A stretch of 7,018 nucleotides of DNA from Bacteroidaceae bacterium (lineage in GTDB: Bacteria > Bacteroidota > Bacteroidia > Bacteroidales > Bacteroidaceae), in assembly GCA_017557475.1 (NCBI GenBank), contig JAFYYO010000398.1, forward strand, positions 1 to 7,018. The letters are read 5' to 3'. Both the position numbers and the translations under genes were made by a program. Below are positions 1-6,361 of this stretch, one piece after another. A model generated the notes under the pieces. That model was not told the origin of the DNA. It searched no databases and saw nothing but the letters and a program-made list of their open reading frames with translations. Positions within the stretch are counted from its first letter, which is position 1; the number at the start of each line of letters is the position of its first letter.

Positions 1-261
1 CCAGACAAGTTCCGCTGCCTGCAAATGGCATACGAAGCAATAAAGATAGGCGGCAATGCTGCCTGCATCGTCAACGCAGCCAACGAAGTGGTGAATCTCG
101 CTTTCCGTCAGGAACGCTGCAGTTTCTTGCAGATGGCGGACATCATCGAGCAGACACTTGGTCGCGTACCTCATCAGGAGAAGCCCTCCCTGCAGGATTA
201 CCTCGATTGCGACCATGAGTCGCGTATCGTCGCAAATGAATTCATTACACATCATAAATAA
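1..261 (+). CDS. dxr: 1-deoxy-D-xylulose 5-phosphate reductoisomerase, C-terminal fragment
   Basis: This is the last 86 residues of a gene that begins before the window, in frame from base 1 to the TAA at 259-261. Dxr (IspC) converts 1-deoxy-D-xylulose 5-phosphate to 2-C-methyl-D-erythritol 4-phosphate with NADPH, the first committed step of the MEP isoprenoid pathway, in the cytosol. The fragment opens with PDKFRCLQMAYEAIKIGG and continues with IVNAANEVVNLAF; both match the start of the family's C-terminal helical domain (PD..KFPCL.LAY.A...GG and AANE.AV.AF). The length fits the end of a protein of about 385 residues. The active-site and NADPH-binding parts lie outside the window. The next gene on the same strand is rseP, a pairing I know from Bacteroidales. 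The ATG at 25 is internal, not the start. Identity is confident from these motifs. Confidence 0.93.
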   Translation, partial: PDKFRCLQMAYEAIKIGGNAACIVNAANEVVNLAFRQERCSFLQMADIIEQTLGRVPHQEKPSLQDYLDCDHESRIVANEFITHHK

Positions 262-301
262 CCGTAACATCACATCAACCAAGCCACATGTTCCAACACA
301 G

Positions 302-389
302 CACGCCTAGTTCGCCAATTAGCCACGCCTAGTTTGCCAAATAGCCACGCCTAGTTTGACGATTAGCCACAGCTTATGAGAATCAACGG
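302..389 (+). repeat. 22-bp tandem repeat array A (3 clear units plus 1 decayed)
   Basis: Units begin at 302, 324, 346 and 368, each exactly 22 bp. The first three start CACGCCTAGTT, continue with CGCCAA, TGCCAA or TGACGA, and end in TTAGC or ATAGC. The fourth keeps only CACAGCTTATGA-like remnants. The stretch at 280-301 may be a further decayed unit (about half the bases match), but this is weak. Each junction gives an inverted repeat of the type AATTAG, 6 nt, CTAGTT. The array fills most of the 157-bp gap between dxr and rseP. It belongs to the same family as the arrays at 3891-3978 and 6362-6449. Its function is unknown. I see no convincing Bacteroidetes promoter in the rest of the gap. 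Confidence 0.9.
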
Positions 390-418
390 CTTGCAAAACA
401 ACAGGAAACACACTTATA

Positions 419-1954
419 ATGGAAACAGTACTCATAAAAACCTTGCAGCTGTTTTGCTGCCTCAGCATTCTGGTCGTCCTGCACGAAGCAGGACATTTCG
501 GTTTCGCTAAGTTGTTCAAGACTCGCGTCACCCGCTTCTACATGTTTGCCAACTACGGCTTCCATCTGTTCAGCACCTACGACAATTGGTTCCGCCGTCT
601 CCTAGGCAAGCCGCTCATCACAAAGCGTGGAAACGAAGGCCAGAACTTCTTCACATGGCTTCGCAACAAGTACTATAGTCTTACAGGTCAGACAGATAAG
701 GTCGTGACTGAAAACATCGGCAACAAGGAATACGACCCAGAAGTCGGCACAGAGTACGGTATCGGCTGGCTGCCCATAGGCGGTTACGTGGCCATCGACG
801 GCATGATAGACGAGACGCATCAGAAGCTCTCGGGCGAGAAGAAGCCCTGGGAGTTCCGCTCGAAGCCTGTGTGGCAGCGCTTCCTCATCATGTTTGGTGG
901 CGTCCTGATGAACCTCATCACAGCTTGGGTCATCTATTCTCTCGTGCTCCTGGCTTGGGGACGCGACTACTATCCAATGAAGAGCATCGAGAATGGTTTC
1001 CAGTATAACGAGCAGGCTCACAATATCGGCTTCCAAGACGGCGACATTCCCATCGCAGCCGACGGCAAAGAGATTGTGGAATACAGTACCGCTGTGATGC
1101 GCACCATCTCCAATGCCAAGACCGTTACTGTTCTGCGTCAGGGCGAAGAAGTCGAGTTGAAGATGCCAGAAGAAGGCCTCTCAATGTTGAAGATGCTTCA
1201 GGCTCAGCCGCAGTTCCTGACACCTTTGGCAGAAGCATTCATCGATTCCGTCGTTGCTGGTTCTCCTGCAGACAAAGCGGGCATCGAGAAAGGCATGCGG
1301 CTGCTGTCTGTCAATGGAAAGGAAATCAGCACTTGGGCAGACTTCGACTATGAGGTGACTTTGCGTCGAGAAGATGTACTCTCCTCGCCTGACTGCACCA
1401 AAGAAGACAGTCTGAAATGGCGCACACTCGATGCCGTCTTTGCCTCTGCAGATGGAAGCCGCATCGATTCCATCAGCCTCCAGCTCGACGAGAAGTACAT
1501 GATGGGCGTAACTCGACACATTCCCGACTTCAAGACAGAGCACCTCAGCTACAACCTGGCGAACTGCTTCCCTGCTGGTTTGAGCTACGGCTGGCGAGTC
1601 CTGAAGAGCTACGTCAACGACCTGAAATATGTAGCAAGCGCAGACGGAGCCAAGAGCGTCGGCTCCTTCATCACAATTGGCAACATCTTCCCTAATTCTT
1701 GGAACTGGCAACAGTTCTGGATGCTCACGGCCTTCATCAGCATCATCCTTGCTGTCATGAACATCCTGCCCATTCCCGGACTCGATGGCGGACATATTGT
1801 CTTGCTTTTCTACGAAGGTCTCACAGGCCGTCAACCTTCAGAGAAAGCGATGGAATGGATAGAAAAGATAGGTCTCTTCATCATCCTGGCACTCATGATT
1901 CTCGCTTTGAGCAACGACGTTCGCAACTTCATCCTACCCCTCTTCGGCCTATGA
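419..1954 (+). CDS. rseP: RseP-type site-2 membrane metalloprotease (M50), two PDZ domains
   Basis: This is a 511-residue intramembrane zinc protease. In the family, RseP cuts membrane-bound anti-sigma factors after a first site-1 cleavage and clears leftover signal peptides. The zinc motif HEAGH lies at residues 22-26 in the first membrane helix. The family's TEYGIGWLPIGGYV loop is at 111-124 and the second helix (FGGVLMNLITAWVIY) at about 155-180. PDZ domains are visible at about 200-255 (IGFQDGD) and 275-330 (VVAGSPADKAGIEKGM). The third zinc ligand sits in MNILPIPGLDGG at 447-458, followed by a last helix at about 484-505. All catalytic residues are present. The protein is longer than the roughly 450-residue E. 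coli enzyme, mainly through an extra segment between residues 37 and 110. The start at 419 has AGGAAA about 10 nt upstream and places HEAGH at the usual distance from the N-terminus. The stop overlaps the next gene in ATGA. Confidence 0.95.
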   Translation: METVLIKTLQLFCCLSILVVLHEAGHFGFAKLFKTRVTRFYMFANYGFHLFSTYDNWFRRLLGKPLITKRGNEGQNFFTWLRNKYYSLTGQTDKVVTENIGNKEYDPEVGTEYGIGWLPIGGYVAIDGMIDETHQKLSGEKKPWEFRSKPVWQRFLIMFGGVLMNLITAWVIYSLVLLAWGRDYYPMKSIENGFQYNEQAHNIGFQDGDIPIAADGKEIVEYSTAVMRTISNAKTVTVLRQGEEVELKMPEEGLSMLKMLQAQPQFLTPLAEAFIDSVVAGSPADKAGIEKGMRLLSVNGKEISTWADFDYEVTLRREDVLSSPDCTKEDSLKWRTLDAVFASADGSRIDSISLQLDEKYMMGVTRHIPDFKTEHLSYNLANCFPAGLSYGWRVLKSYVNDLKYVASADGAKSVGSFITIGNIFPNSWNWQQFWMLTAFISIILAVMNILPIPGLDGGHIVLLFYEGLTGRQPSEKAMEWIEKIGLFIILALMILALSNDVRNFILPLFGL

Positions 1955-2289
1955 AAAAGTTCTTTGCCTTAATCCTCGTAGCCATCTTACTGACCGCTTG
2001 TGCGAAGGAAACGCCAGAAGAGCGGGCTGCCATGATGTTGAGGGAAGCTCGATATGCGCTTCATCACCATCTTTGGAACGAGGCTCGCGACACAATCTTC
2101 TCCCTCCGCCGTAACTGCCCAACTGCCATCGAGGCTCGTCGTCAAGCCATTCTTCTGCTTGACAGCATTGAGATGAGCGCTGCAGCTGATAGCCTCAAGT
2201 TGGTGACTGGAGAAGAGTGGGAACGCCTCAACGTTAAGCGACAATTCTTCGAGCGCAAGCTTCAGGAGGATCTTAAGAAACAGAAATGA
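1951..2289 (+). CDS. small lipoprotein of unknown function, rseP–cca operon
   Basis: This is a 112-residue protein. It begins MKKFFALILVAILLTAC: two lysines, a hydrophobic run, then the lipobox LTAC with the lipidated cysteine at residue 17, so it is expected in the envelope as a lipoprotein. The mature part is about 95 residues, almost all predictable helix and highly charged. Residues about 30-75 (helix, ARDTIFSLRRNCPTAIEARR, then LLLDSIEMSAAADS) read like one tetratricopeptide-type helical hairpin with an extra helix. That likeness is my inference; I do not recognise a named family. The start at 1951 is chosen because it overlaps the rseP stop as ATGA and begins directly with a signal peptide. 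The frame is open upstream to 1699 only within rseP, and that extension would bury the signal peptide. The stop overlaps the cca start, also as ATGA. The position suggests an envelope role produced in step with RseP. Confidence 0.82.
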   Translation: MKKFFALILVAILLTACAKETPEERAAMMLREARYALHHHLWNEARDTIFSLRRNCPTAIEARRQAILLLDSIEMSAAADSLKLVTGEEWERLNVKRQFFERKLQEDLKKQK

Positions 2290-3779
2290 CCATTCAAGAG
2301 GCCATAAAGGAATACGACAACTTTAGGCAGCGAGAACGTCAGACAGACTCTCTTCAAGCCATTGACAACAAGTTGCTCCACCGTATTGGCGAGGTTGCTG
2401 ATGCGCTGGGACTGGAGTGCTATGTCGTAGGAGGCTATGTGCGCGACATTATCCTTGAGCGCCCATCGAAGGACATCGATTGTGTAGTGGTTGGAGATCA
2501 GGCTGGCATTAAGCTTGCTCAAGCTCTCACCAAGGAACTTGGCAAAGGGGCTCACGTCAGCATCTTCCGTAACTTTGGCACAGCACAACTCAAGTGGCAC
2601 GAACATGAGGTAGAGTTCGTTGGAGCACGAAGAGAAAGTTATCATCGCGAAAGCCGTAAACCTATTGTAGAGGACGGCACGCTTGATGACGATTTGCATC
2701 GCAGAGACTTCACCATCAACGCCCTCGCCGTTTGCCTCAATGAAGCAAAATTCGGCCATTTCATCGATCTTTTTGATGGTTTGCTCGACCTCGAGGATGG
2801 CATCATCGCAACACCTCTCGACCCTGATATTACGTTCAGCGACGACCCACTTCGCATGCTTCGCTGCATCCGATTTGCCACTCAACTGCGCTTCGAAATA
2901 GAGGAAGAAACGCAGGAGGCTTTGAAACGCAACGCCGAACGCATCAAGATTATCTCGCAGGAACGCATCATCGACGAGCTTAACAAAATCTTGATGACGC
3001 CCACGCCCAGCATCGGTTTCTTCGAACTAAGCCGAAGCGGACTGCTCCCCATCATCCTGCCCGAAGTCGCAGCCCTCGAAGGAGTCGAGACTCGCAACGG
3101 CCGTGCCCATAAGGACAACTTCTACCACACGCTCGAAGTGCTGGATAATGTGAGCCAGACGGGAGAGGCTTCTCTCTGGCTTCGCTGGGCAGCCTTGCTT
3201 CACGACATCGGCAAGCCTCGCAGCAAGAAGTGGGACAACGTGGCTGGCTGGACGTTTCATAACCACAACTATATCGGCCAGAAGATGGTGACGCCGCTTT
3301 TCCGCAAGATGAAACTGCCGATGGACGAACGCATGACTTATGTCGAGAAACTCGTCGGCCTTCACATGCGGCCAATCGCCATTGCCGACGACGTCGTGAC
3401 CGATAGTGCAGTCCGCCGTTTGCTCTTCGAAGCAGGCGAGGACATCGACGACCTGATGCGACTTTGCGAAGCAGACATCACCAGCAAGAATCGCGAGAAA
3501 AAGCAGCGTTTCCTGCAGAACTTCCAGCTCGTCCGCGAAAAACTCGTTGACCTGCAAGCTCGCGACAACTACCGTACCTGGCACAACCCCATCACGGGCG
3601 AGGAAATCATGGAAACCTTCGGCCTTCAACCTTGCAGAGAAGTCGGCCTTTTGAAGCAAGCCGTTAAAGACGCCATTTGGGATTCCGTCATCCCCAACGA
3701 CCACGATTCTGCCTTCCTGTTCATGCTCCAAAAAGCCTCCGAAATGGGCCTCAAGCCAAAGCAGCAGCCCTCAAATTGA
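2286..3779 (+). CDS. cca: CCA tRNA nucleotidyltransferase / poly(A) polymerase family protein with HD domain
   Basis: This is a 497-residue cytosolic class II nucleotidyltransferase. Enzymes of this type add or repair the 3' CCA end of tRNAs. The nucleotidyltransferase signature VVGGYVRD lies at residues 47-54, followed by the metal-binding pair D63 and D65 in KDIDCVVVGD. RRDFTINAL at 139-147 is the conserved motif near the ribose-recognition site, and RMLRCIRFATQLRFEI is the RNA-binding-domain motif that follows. A C-terminal HD phosphohydrolase-type domain starts around LLHDIGKP, with H306 and D307, and has further histidines in FHNHNYIGQKM. The HD domain is usual in Bacteroidetes members, where its substrate is not well defined. 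From sequence alone a poly(A) polymerase activity cannot be excluded, but CCA addition is the better guess for a single copy beside housekeeping genes. The start overlaps the lipoprotein stop as ATGA, which favours translational coupling. Confidence 0.92.
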   Translation: MTIQEAIKEYDNFRQRERQTDSLQAIDNKLLHRIGEVADALGLECYVVGGYVRDIILERPSKDIDCVVVGDQAGIKLAQALTKELGKGAHVSIFRNFGTAQLKWHEHEVEFVGARRESYHRESRKPIVEDGTLDDDLHRRDFTINALAVCLNEAKFGHFIDLFDGLLDLEDGIIATPLDPDITFSDDPLRMLRCIRFATQLRFEIEEETQEALKRNAERIKIISQERIIDELNKILMTPTPSIGFFELSRSGLLPIILPEVAALEGVETRNGRAHKDNFYHTLEVLDNVSQTGEASLWLRWAALLHDIGKPRSKKWDNVAGWTFHNHNYIGQKMVTPLFRKMKLPMDERMTYVEKLVGLHMRPIAIADDVVTDSAVRRLLFEAGEDIDDLMRLCEADITSKNREKKQRFLQNFQLVREKLVDLQARDNYRTWHNPITGEEIMETFGLQPCREVGLLKQAVKDAIWDSVIPNDHDSAFLFMLQKASEMGLKPKQQPSN

Positions 3780-3824
3780 GAACTGCCGCAATAGTTTCAC
3801 CTCTTGAAGATATGTTTGCGGGTG

Positions 3825-3854
3825 CAAAGGTGCGAAATAAATTATTCTCTACAA
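3825..3854 (-). promoter_or_regulatory. possible minus-strand promoter reading into the 3' end of cca
   Basis: On the minus strand a TTG (3854-3852) is followed after 19 bp by CACCTTTG (3832-3825). This is one base from the Bacteroidetes -7 consensus TAnnTTTG and has correct spacing. Transcription would run antisense into cca. No gene on that strand is visible for it to serve, so it may be chance or a remnant. Confidence 0.25.
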
Positions 3855-3890
3855 CTTATTTATTAATTATCCATTCCTTGTTGGATAAAC

Positions 3891-3978
3891 AAACATAACG
3901 TGCGTCGTTGGCAAACGTAACACGTTATGATTGCAAACATAACACGTTATGATTGGCATCGTAACACGTTATGTTTTC
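3891..3978 (-). repeat. 22-bp tandem repeat array B (4 units) between convergent genes
   Basis: Units begin at 3891, 3913, 3935 and 3957, exactly 22 bp apart. On the plus strand they read AAACATAAC or AAACGTAAC, then ACGTTATG in units 2-4, then ATTGC or ATTGG; unit 1 differs in the middle (GTGCGTCGTTGGC). CATAAC and GTTATG form an inverted repeat with a 2-nt centre. Read on the minus strand the units share the linker GTTTGCCAA or GTTTGCAAT with arrays A and C. For example, GCCAACGACGCACG...GTTT matches array A at 14 of 22 positions. The array lies in the 234-bp gap between the ends of cca and the XRE gene. The rest of this gap is A/T-rich and shows no gene. Confidence 0.9.
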
Positions 3979-4013
3979 CGATGCTCCCTGTTGTTTAAGA
4001 AAGAGGCCTTCGT

Positions 4014-4226
4014 TTAGTCTTCGTCCTCCCTGTATTCAAGCACGTCTCCTGGTTGGCAGTCGAGAGCCTTGCAGATGGCTTCGAGGGTAGAGAACCTGAC
4101 GGCTTTGGCTTTGCCCGTCTTGAGGATTGAGAGGTTTGCGGGAGTGATGCCGATTCTTTCGGCCAGTTCCTGTGATGACATCTTTCGCTTAGCCATCATC
4201 ACATCTACATTTACGATGATACTCAT
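4014..4226 (-). CDS. small XRE-family helix-turn-helix regulator (YozG-like)
   Basis: This 70-residue protein is essentially one Cro/CI-type DNA-binding domain. Residues 13-60 hold the five-helix pattern: MSSQELAERIGITPANLSIL is the turn and recognition helix, followed by KTGKAKAVRFSTLEAICKALDCQPGDVLEY, the family's characteristic ending. There is no effector domain. It starts 11 bp after the stop of the DUF2975-type gene and is very probably co-transcribed with it from the promoter at 4996-5027. Small XRE proteins of this kind often sit beside DUF2975 membrane proteins, so it may regulate its own operon, though the sequence does not prove this. There is no strong Shine-Dalgarno in the short gap, so translation may depend on coupling to the gene before it. 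Confidence 0.9.
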   Translation of the reverse strand: MSIIVNVDVMMAKRKMSSQELAERIGITPANLSILKTGKAKAVRFSTLEAICKALDCQPGDVLEYREDED

Positions 4227-4237
4227 GGCATTCTGTT

Positions 4238-4954
4238 TTAGATGGTTAACTCTTGCTCTTCCTTCAAGTCCTTGCCCATCAGGATGACTTGCGAGAGAAT
4301 CATCAGGGCCAAACCTGTGATGATGAACATGCTATTGACTTCGTTCTTGAACACGATATGATAGTCCGCCAGTTTAATGTGCTCCATCAGATACCTTGTG
4401 AAAATGTAGGATGTGGCAAGTTGGAAAAGGTAGAGAAATGTAAGCAGCATTCCTGTAATTTCTATCGATCTGGCTACTTCGGAAACGAAAACCTCTCCTC
4501 GACGAATGTTTCGTAAGGTTTTGAAGACTAAGCACAGAATCCATATTATGATGATTGCAGTTACGCTCCACACGGCATATGTAATCCATCTGTCATATGA
4601 ACCAAAAAGCGACTTAGACGCAGGGACTTCAACCCAGATTTTTTGCATTGTGAGTTTACAGGTTTGGTCTTTTACGGTTGAGAAGAGATACTTCTTGTCA
4701 GGGAATTCGCCTACTGTAATTCCATTAGGTTTTACATTAACATCGTACGTAATAGTTGGTTTGTAATCCCTTACAACAGTGCCATCGTCAAGCACTTCAA
4801 CATGTTTCTCAAACTCAACAGGAGGCTTTACTACCTCCAGACGCTCATCACTTCCAGAATAGTCTTGCCAATCGAGATAAATGACGCTGTGCAGTACAAA
4901 AAACAATGCAACACCAATCAGCAGGGCGCTGTAAATCTTAAGTTTCTTCTCCAT
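4238..4954 (-). CDS. DUF2975-type four-helix membrane protein
   Basis: This is a 238-residue integral membrane protein. Hydrophobic segments lie at about residues 8-26, 124-145, 166-187 and 207-226. Between the first and second helices is a domain of about 95 residues, rich in charged and beta-type sequence (EFEKHVEVLDDGTVVRDYK and onward), probably outside the cytoplasm. The C-terminus MGKDLKEEQELTI closely fits the conserved ending of DUF2975 proteins (L.EEQDLTI), and the RRGEVF stretch after helix 2 is also typical. No biochemical function is established for this family, and I see no catalytic motif. The following XRE gene, 11 bp away, is the usual partner. The gene has its own promoter. 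Start at 4954: methionine followed by KKLK directly before helix 1, and about 35 nt from the expected transcription start. Confidence 0.85.
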   Translation of the reverse strand: MEKKLKIYSALLIGVALFFVLHSVIYLDWQDYSGSDERLEVVKPPVEFEKHVEVLDDGTVVRDYKPTITYDVNVKPNGITVGEFPDKKYLFSTVKDQTCKLTMQKIWVEVPASKSLFGSYDRWITYAVWSVTAIIIIWILCLVFKTLRNIRRGEVFVSEVARSIEITGMLLTFLYLFQLATSYIFTRYLMEHIKLADYHIVFKNEVNSMFIITGLALMILSQVILMGKDLKEEQELTI

Positions 4955-4995
4955 TGCAGTAATGATTTGTTGTTAAACGATAAATAATTTCTGTG

Positions 4996-5027
4996 CAAAG
5001 GTAAGACATTTTTTAATAACCTGCAAG
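4996..5027 (-). promoter_or_regulatory. Bacteroidetes-type promoter of the DUF2975–XRE operon
   Basis: Read on the minus strand, CTTG (5027-5024) is followed by 20 bp and then TACCTTTG (5003-4996). This is an exact match to the -7 consensus TAnnTTTG, with a good -33 TTG at the correct spacing. Transcription should start near 4990, giving a leader of about 35 nt before the ATG at 4954. The A/T-rich stretch just upstream is also usual for strong promoters of this group. Confidence 0.8.
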
Positions 5028-5088
5028 AAAAAAGCCGAAAAAGTTTATCGTTTTTCGATATTTTATTGATGAGAAGAGTAAAAACTAC

Positions 5089-5110
5089 AGCAAAAGACTC
5101 TTATTTTGCT
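5089..5110 (-). terminator. probable intrinsic terminator after the beta-helix gene
   Basis: AGCAAAA (5089-5095) and TTTTGCT (5104-5110) form a perfect 7-bp inverted repeat with an 8-nt loop, starting 9 nt after the stop codon of the minus-strand beta-helix gene. On that strand the hairpin is followed by GTAGTTTTTA, a short T run. The stem is rich in A and T and so is weak. It would separate the beta-helix gene from the next minus-strand operon. Confidence 0.5.
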
Positions 5111-5119
5111 CTGTCAGGA

Positions 5120-6328
5120 CTATCGTTCCAACAATTGATTGTCCTTGTCGAAGCAGCCCACGGCTCTCAGGCGTGCTCCTTCGGATAGATGAATAGGCGT
5201 ATCTGCCTGATAGCCTTGCATGCGGCAACCGCTGAGGAAGACTGTAGCATTGTCGCGAACAGTTATGTAATCCCACGAGGCTCCAAGATTTGTGACGGCT
5301 CCGTTGGGACCTGAGAAGCACTCGACATTCGAGATGGAGGTGTGCCCGATGCCTTCGATGAGGATGGGATGGACGTCCTCTATGCGCTCACCTACATTGG
5401 CGATGATGCTGCCCTGGGCAATCTGCCAGTTGCGGTTCTTCCAGTTGCTGCCAGTCTTGTAAATGCCGATGTTCACGCAGTCGAAGTTGAAGTTTGTCAG
5501 CTGTCCGTAGCTCTCTTTGCCGAGATAGATGCCGCCGTAGTTGCCGAAGGTGAAAATGTCCATCAGCACAGCGTTGTCAGTATAGTCAATCCAATAGGTG
5601 TAGGCCTTCTTGCGAACTACAGCATCGATGACCTTGGTGTGGAATGTCCGACCGAACTCCCTCATGTTGGCGGGATTGGTGTGGCAATGAAGGATGCGAG
5701 GAACATCGGTGCAGTGGTTGATGGCTATGAACTGACCGCTCAGAGGATAGCCATAACAATGCTCGAAGAGAACTTGTTCGACGTAGTTCTGTGCAGAGGC
5801 ACGGAAGTCCATCGCCATGTACTCGCCGTAGAAAGAGAGGCAGCTGAGAGTGACTCCCAACACTCTCTGGTCTTGTGCGACTTGGATGGTTGGAGGATAG
5901 GCGATGATGCGGCTCTCGTCTTGCCACGATTGCTCGGGATAGTAGAACTGGATGCCTCGCACCTGTGTCGCAGATTCAACGGTAAGGAAGGGGTGCTCTT
6001 GGTCGGTGATGAGGAAGAGCGAACCTGTTGGGCCAGAGCGGTCAGGAAGGGCCGTGCCTCGTCCTGTAGGTCCATGAGCGCCAAGCAGGGTAACGTTTCG
6101 ACGAAGGACGAGACCACCCTCCATAGGATAACCGCCTTGAACAGGCTCTAGATAGAGCACGCCGCCCAAAGGACTCATCTTGTCGATGGCCGCTTGGAGG
6201 TGCTGACGGTTCACTTCTGCAGAGTTGCTCGGCAATACGCCAACTGCCTGCACAGAGACCCAGCCCTGTGCTTTTGCTTGCCCTGCTATTGCAACGAGGG
6301 CAAGGACGATGATGATGATTCGCTTCAT
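5120..6328 (-). CDS. secreted parallel beta-helix protein, pectate-lyase-3-like
   Basis: This is a 402-residue protein. Residues 1-20 form a signal peptide (basic MKR, hydrophobic run, AKA cleavage site before Q21). The mature start fits the Pectate_lyase_3 / GH28-related N-terminus: HLQAAIDKM at 43-51, GGVLYLEP, then LRRNVTLLGAHG at 75-86. After this come repeated short beta-strand turns such as VRGIQFYYPEQ, VTLSCLSFYGEYMAM, LMDIFTFGNYGGIYLG and ISNVECFSG, as in a right-handed beta-helix of about ten coils. Members of this fold include polysaccharide lyases, hydrolases and non-catalytic binding proteins. I cannot identify catalytic residues or a substrate, so no enzyme name is justified. There is no lipobox and no clear T9SS-type tail, so periplasmic or secreted location is the inference. 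AGGAAT about 20 nt before the start is the only ribosome-binding candidate. A terminator follows the gene and array C precedes it. Confidence 0.82.
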   Translation of the reverse strand: MKRIIIIVLALVAIAGQAKAQGWVSVQAVGVLPSNSAEVNRQHLQAAIDKMSPLGGVLYLEPVQGGYPMEGGLVLRRNVTLLGAHGPTGRGTALPDRSGPTGSLFLITDQEHPFLTVESATQVRGIQFYYPEQSWQDESRIIAYPPTIQVAQDQRVLGVTLSCLSFYGEYMAMDFRASAQNYVEQVLFEHCYGYPLSGQFIAINHCTDVPRILHCHTNPANMREFGRTFHTKVIDAVVRKKAYTYWIDYTDNAVLMDIFTFGNYGGIYLGKESYGQLTNFNFDCVNIGIYKTGSNWKNRNWQIAQGSIIANVGERIEDVHPILIEGIGHTSISNVECFSGPNGAVTNLGASWDYITVRDNATVFLSGCRMQGYQADTPIHLSEGARLRAVGCFDKDNQLLER

Positions 6329-6361
6329 GTTAGTTTAGTTCTTTATTCCTATCTCGAAAAC

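Noticed and set aside
302..389. Array A (and B, C) as CRISPR arrays
   Set aside because: The 22-bp units are joined head to tail with no unique spacers, and no cas genes are present.
302..389. TAGTTTG in arrays A and C as Bacteroidetes promoter boxes
   Set aside because: The match is TA plus one base plus TTTG, not TAnnTTTG, and the repeat spacing does not fit the -33 to -7 distance of 19-21 bp.
1181..1834. Open frame of 217 codons on the minus strand
   Set aside because: It is a shadow of rseP, which carries PDZ and zinc-ligand motifs across the same interval.
1699..2289. A longer protein starting at 1699 and ending with the lipoprotein
   Set aside because: The upstream part overlaps rseP in another frame and has no sensible composition; the signal peptide and ATGA overlap fix the start at 1951.
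3027..3731. Open frame of 234 codons on the minus strand
   Set aside because: It is opposite the HD-domain half of cca, whose motifs are intact; no motif is seen in the shadow frame.
3786..3821. CCGCAA and TTGCGG inverted repeat as a terminator for cca
   Set aside because: The stem is only 6 bp with a loop of about 24 nt and no T run follows.
5342..6151. Open frame of 269 codons on the plus strand
   Set aside because: It lies entirely opposite the beta-helix gene, which has a signal peptide and fold motifs; the plus-strand translation has no recognisable domain.
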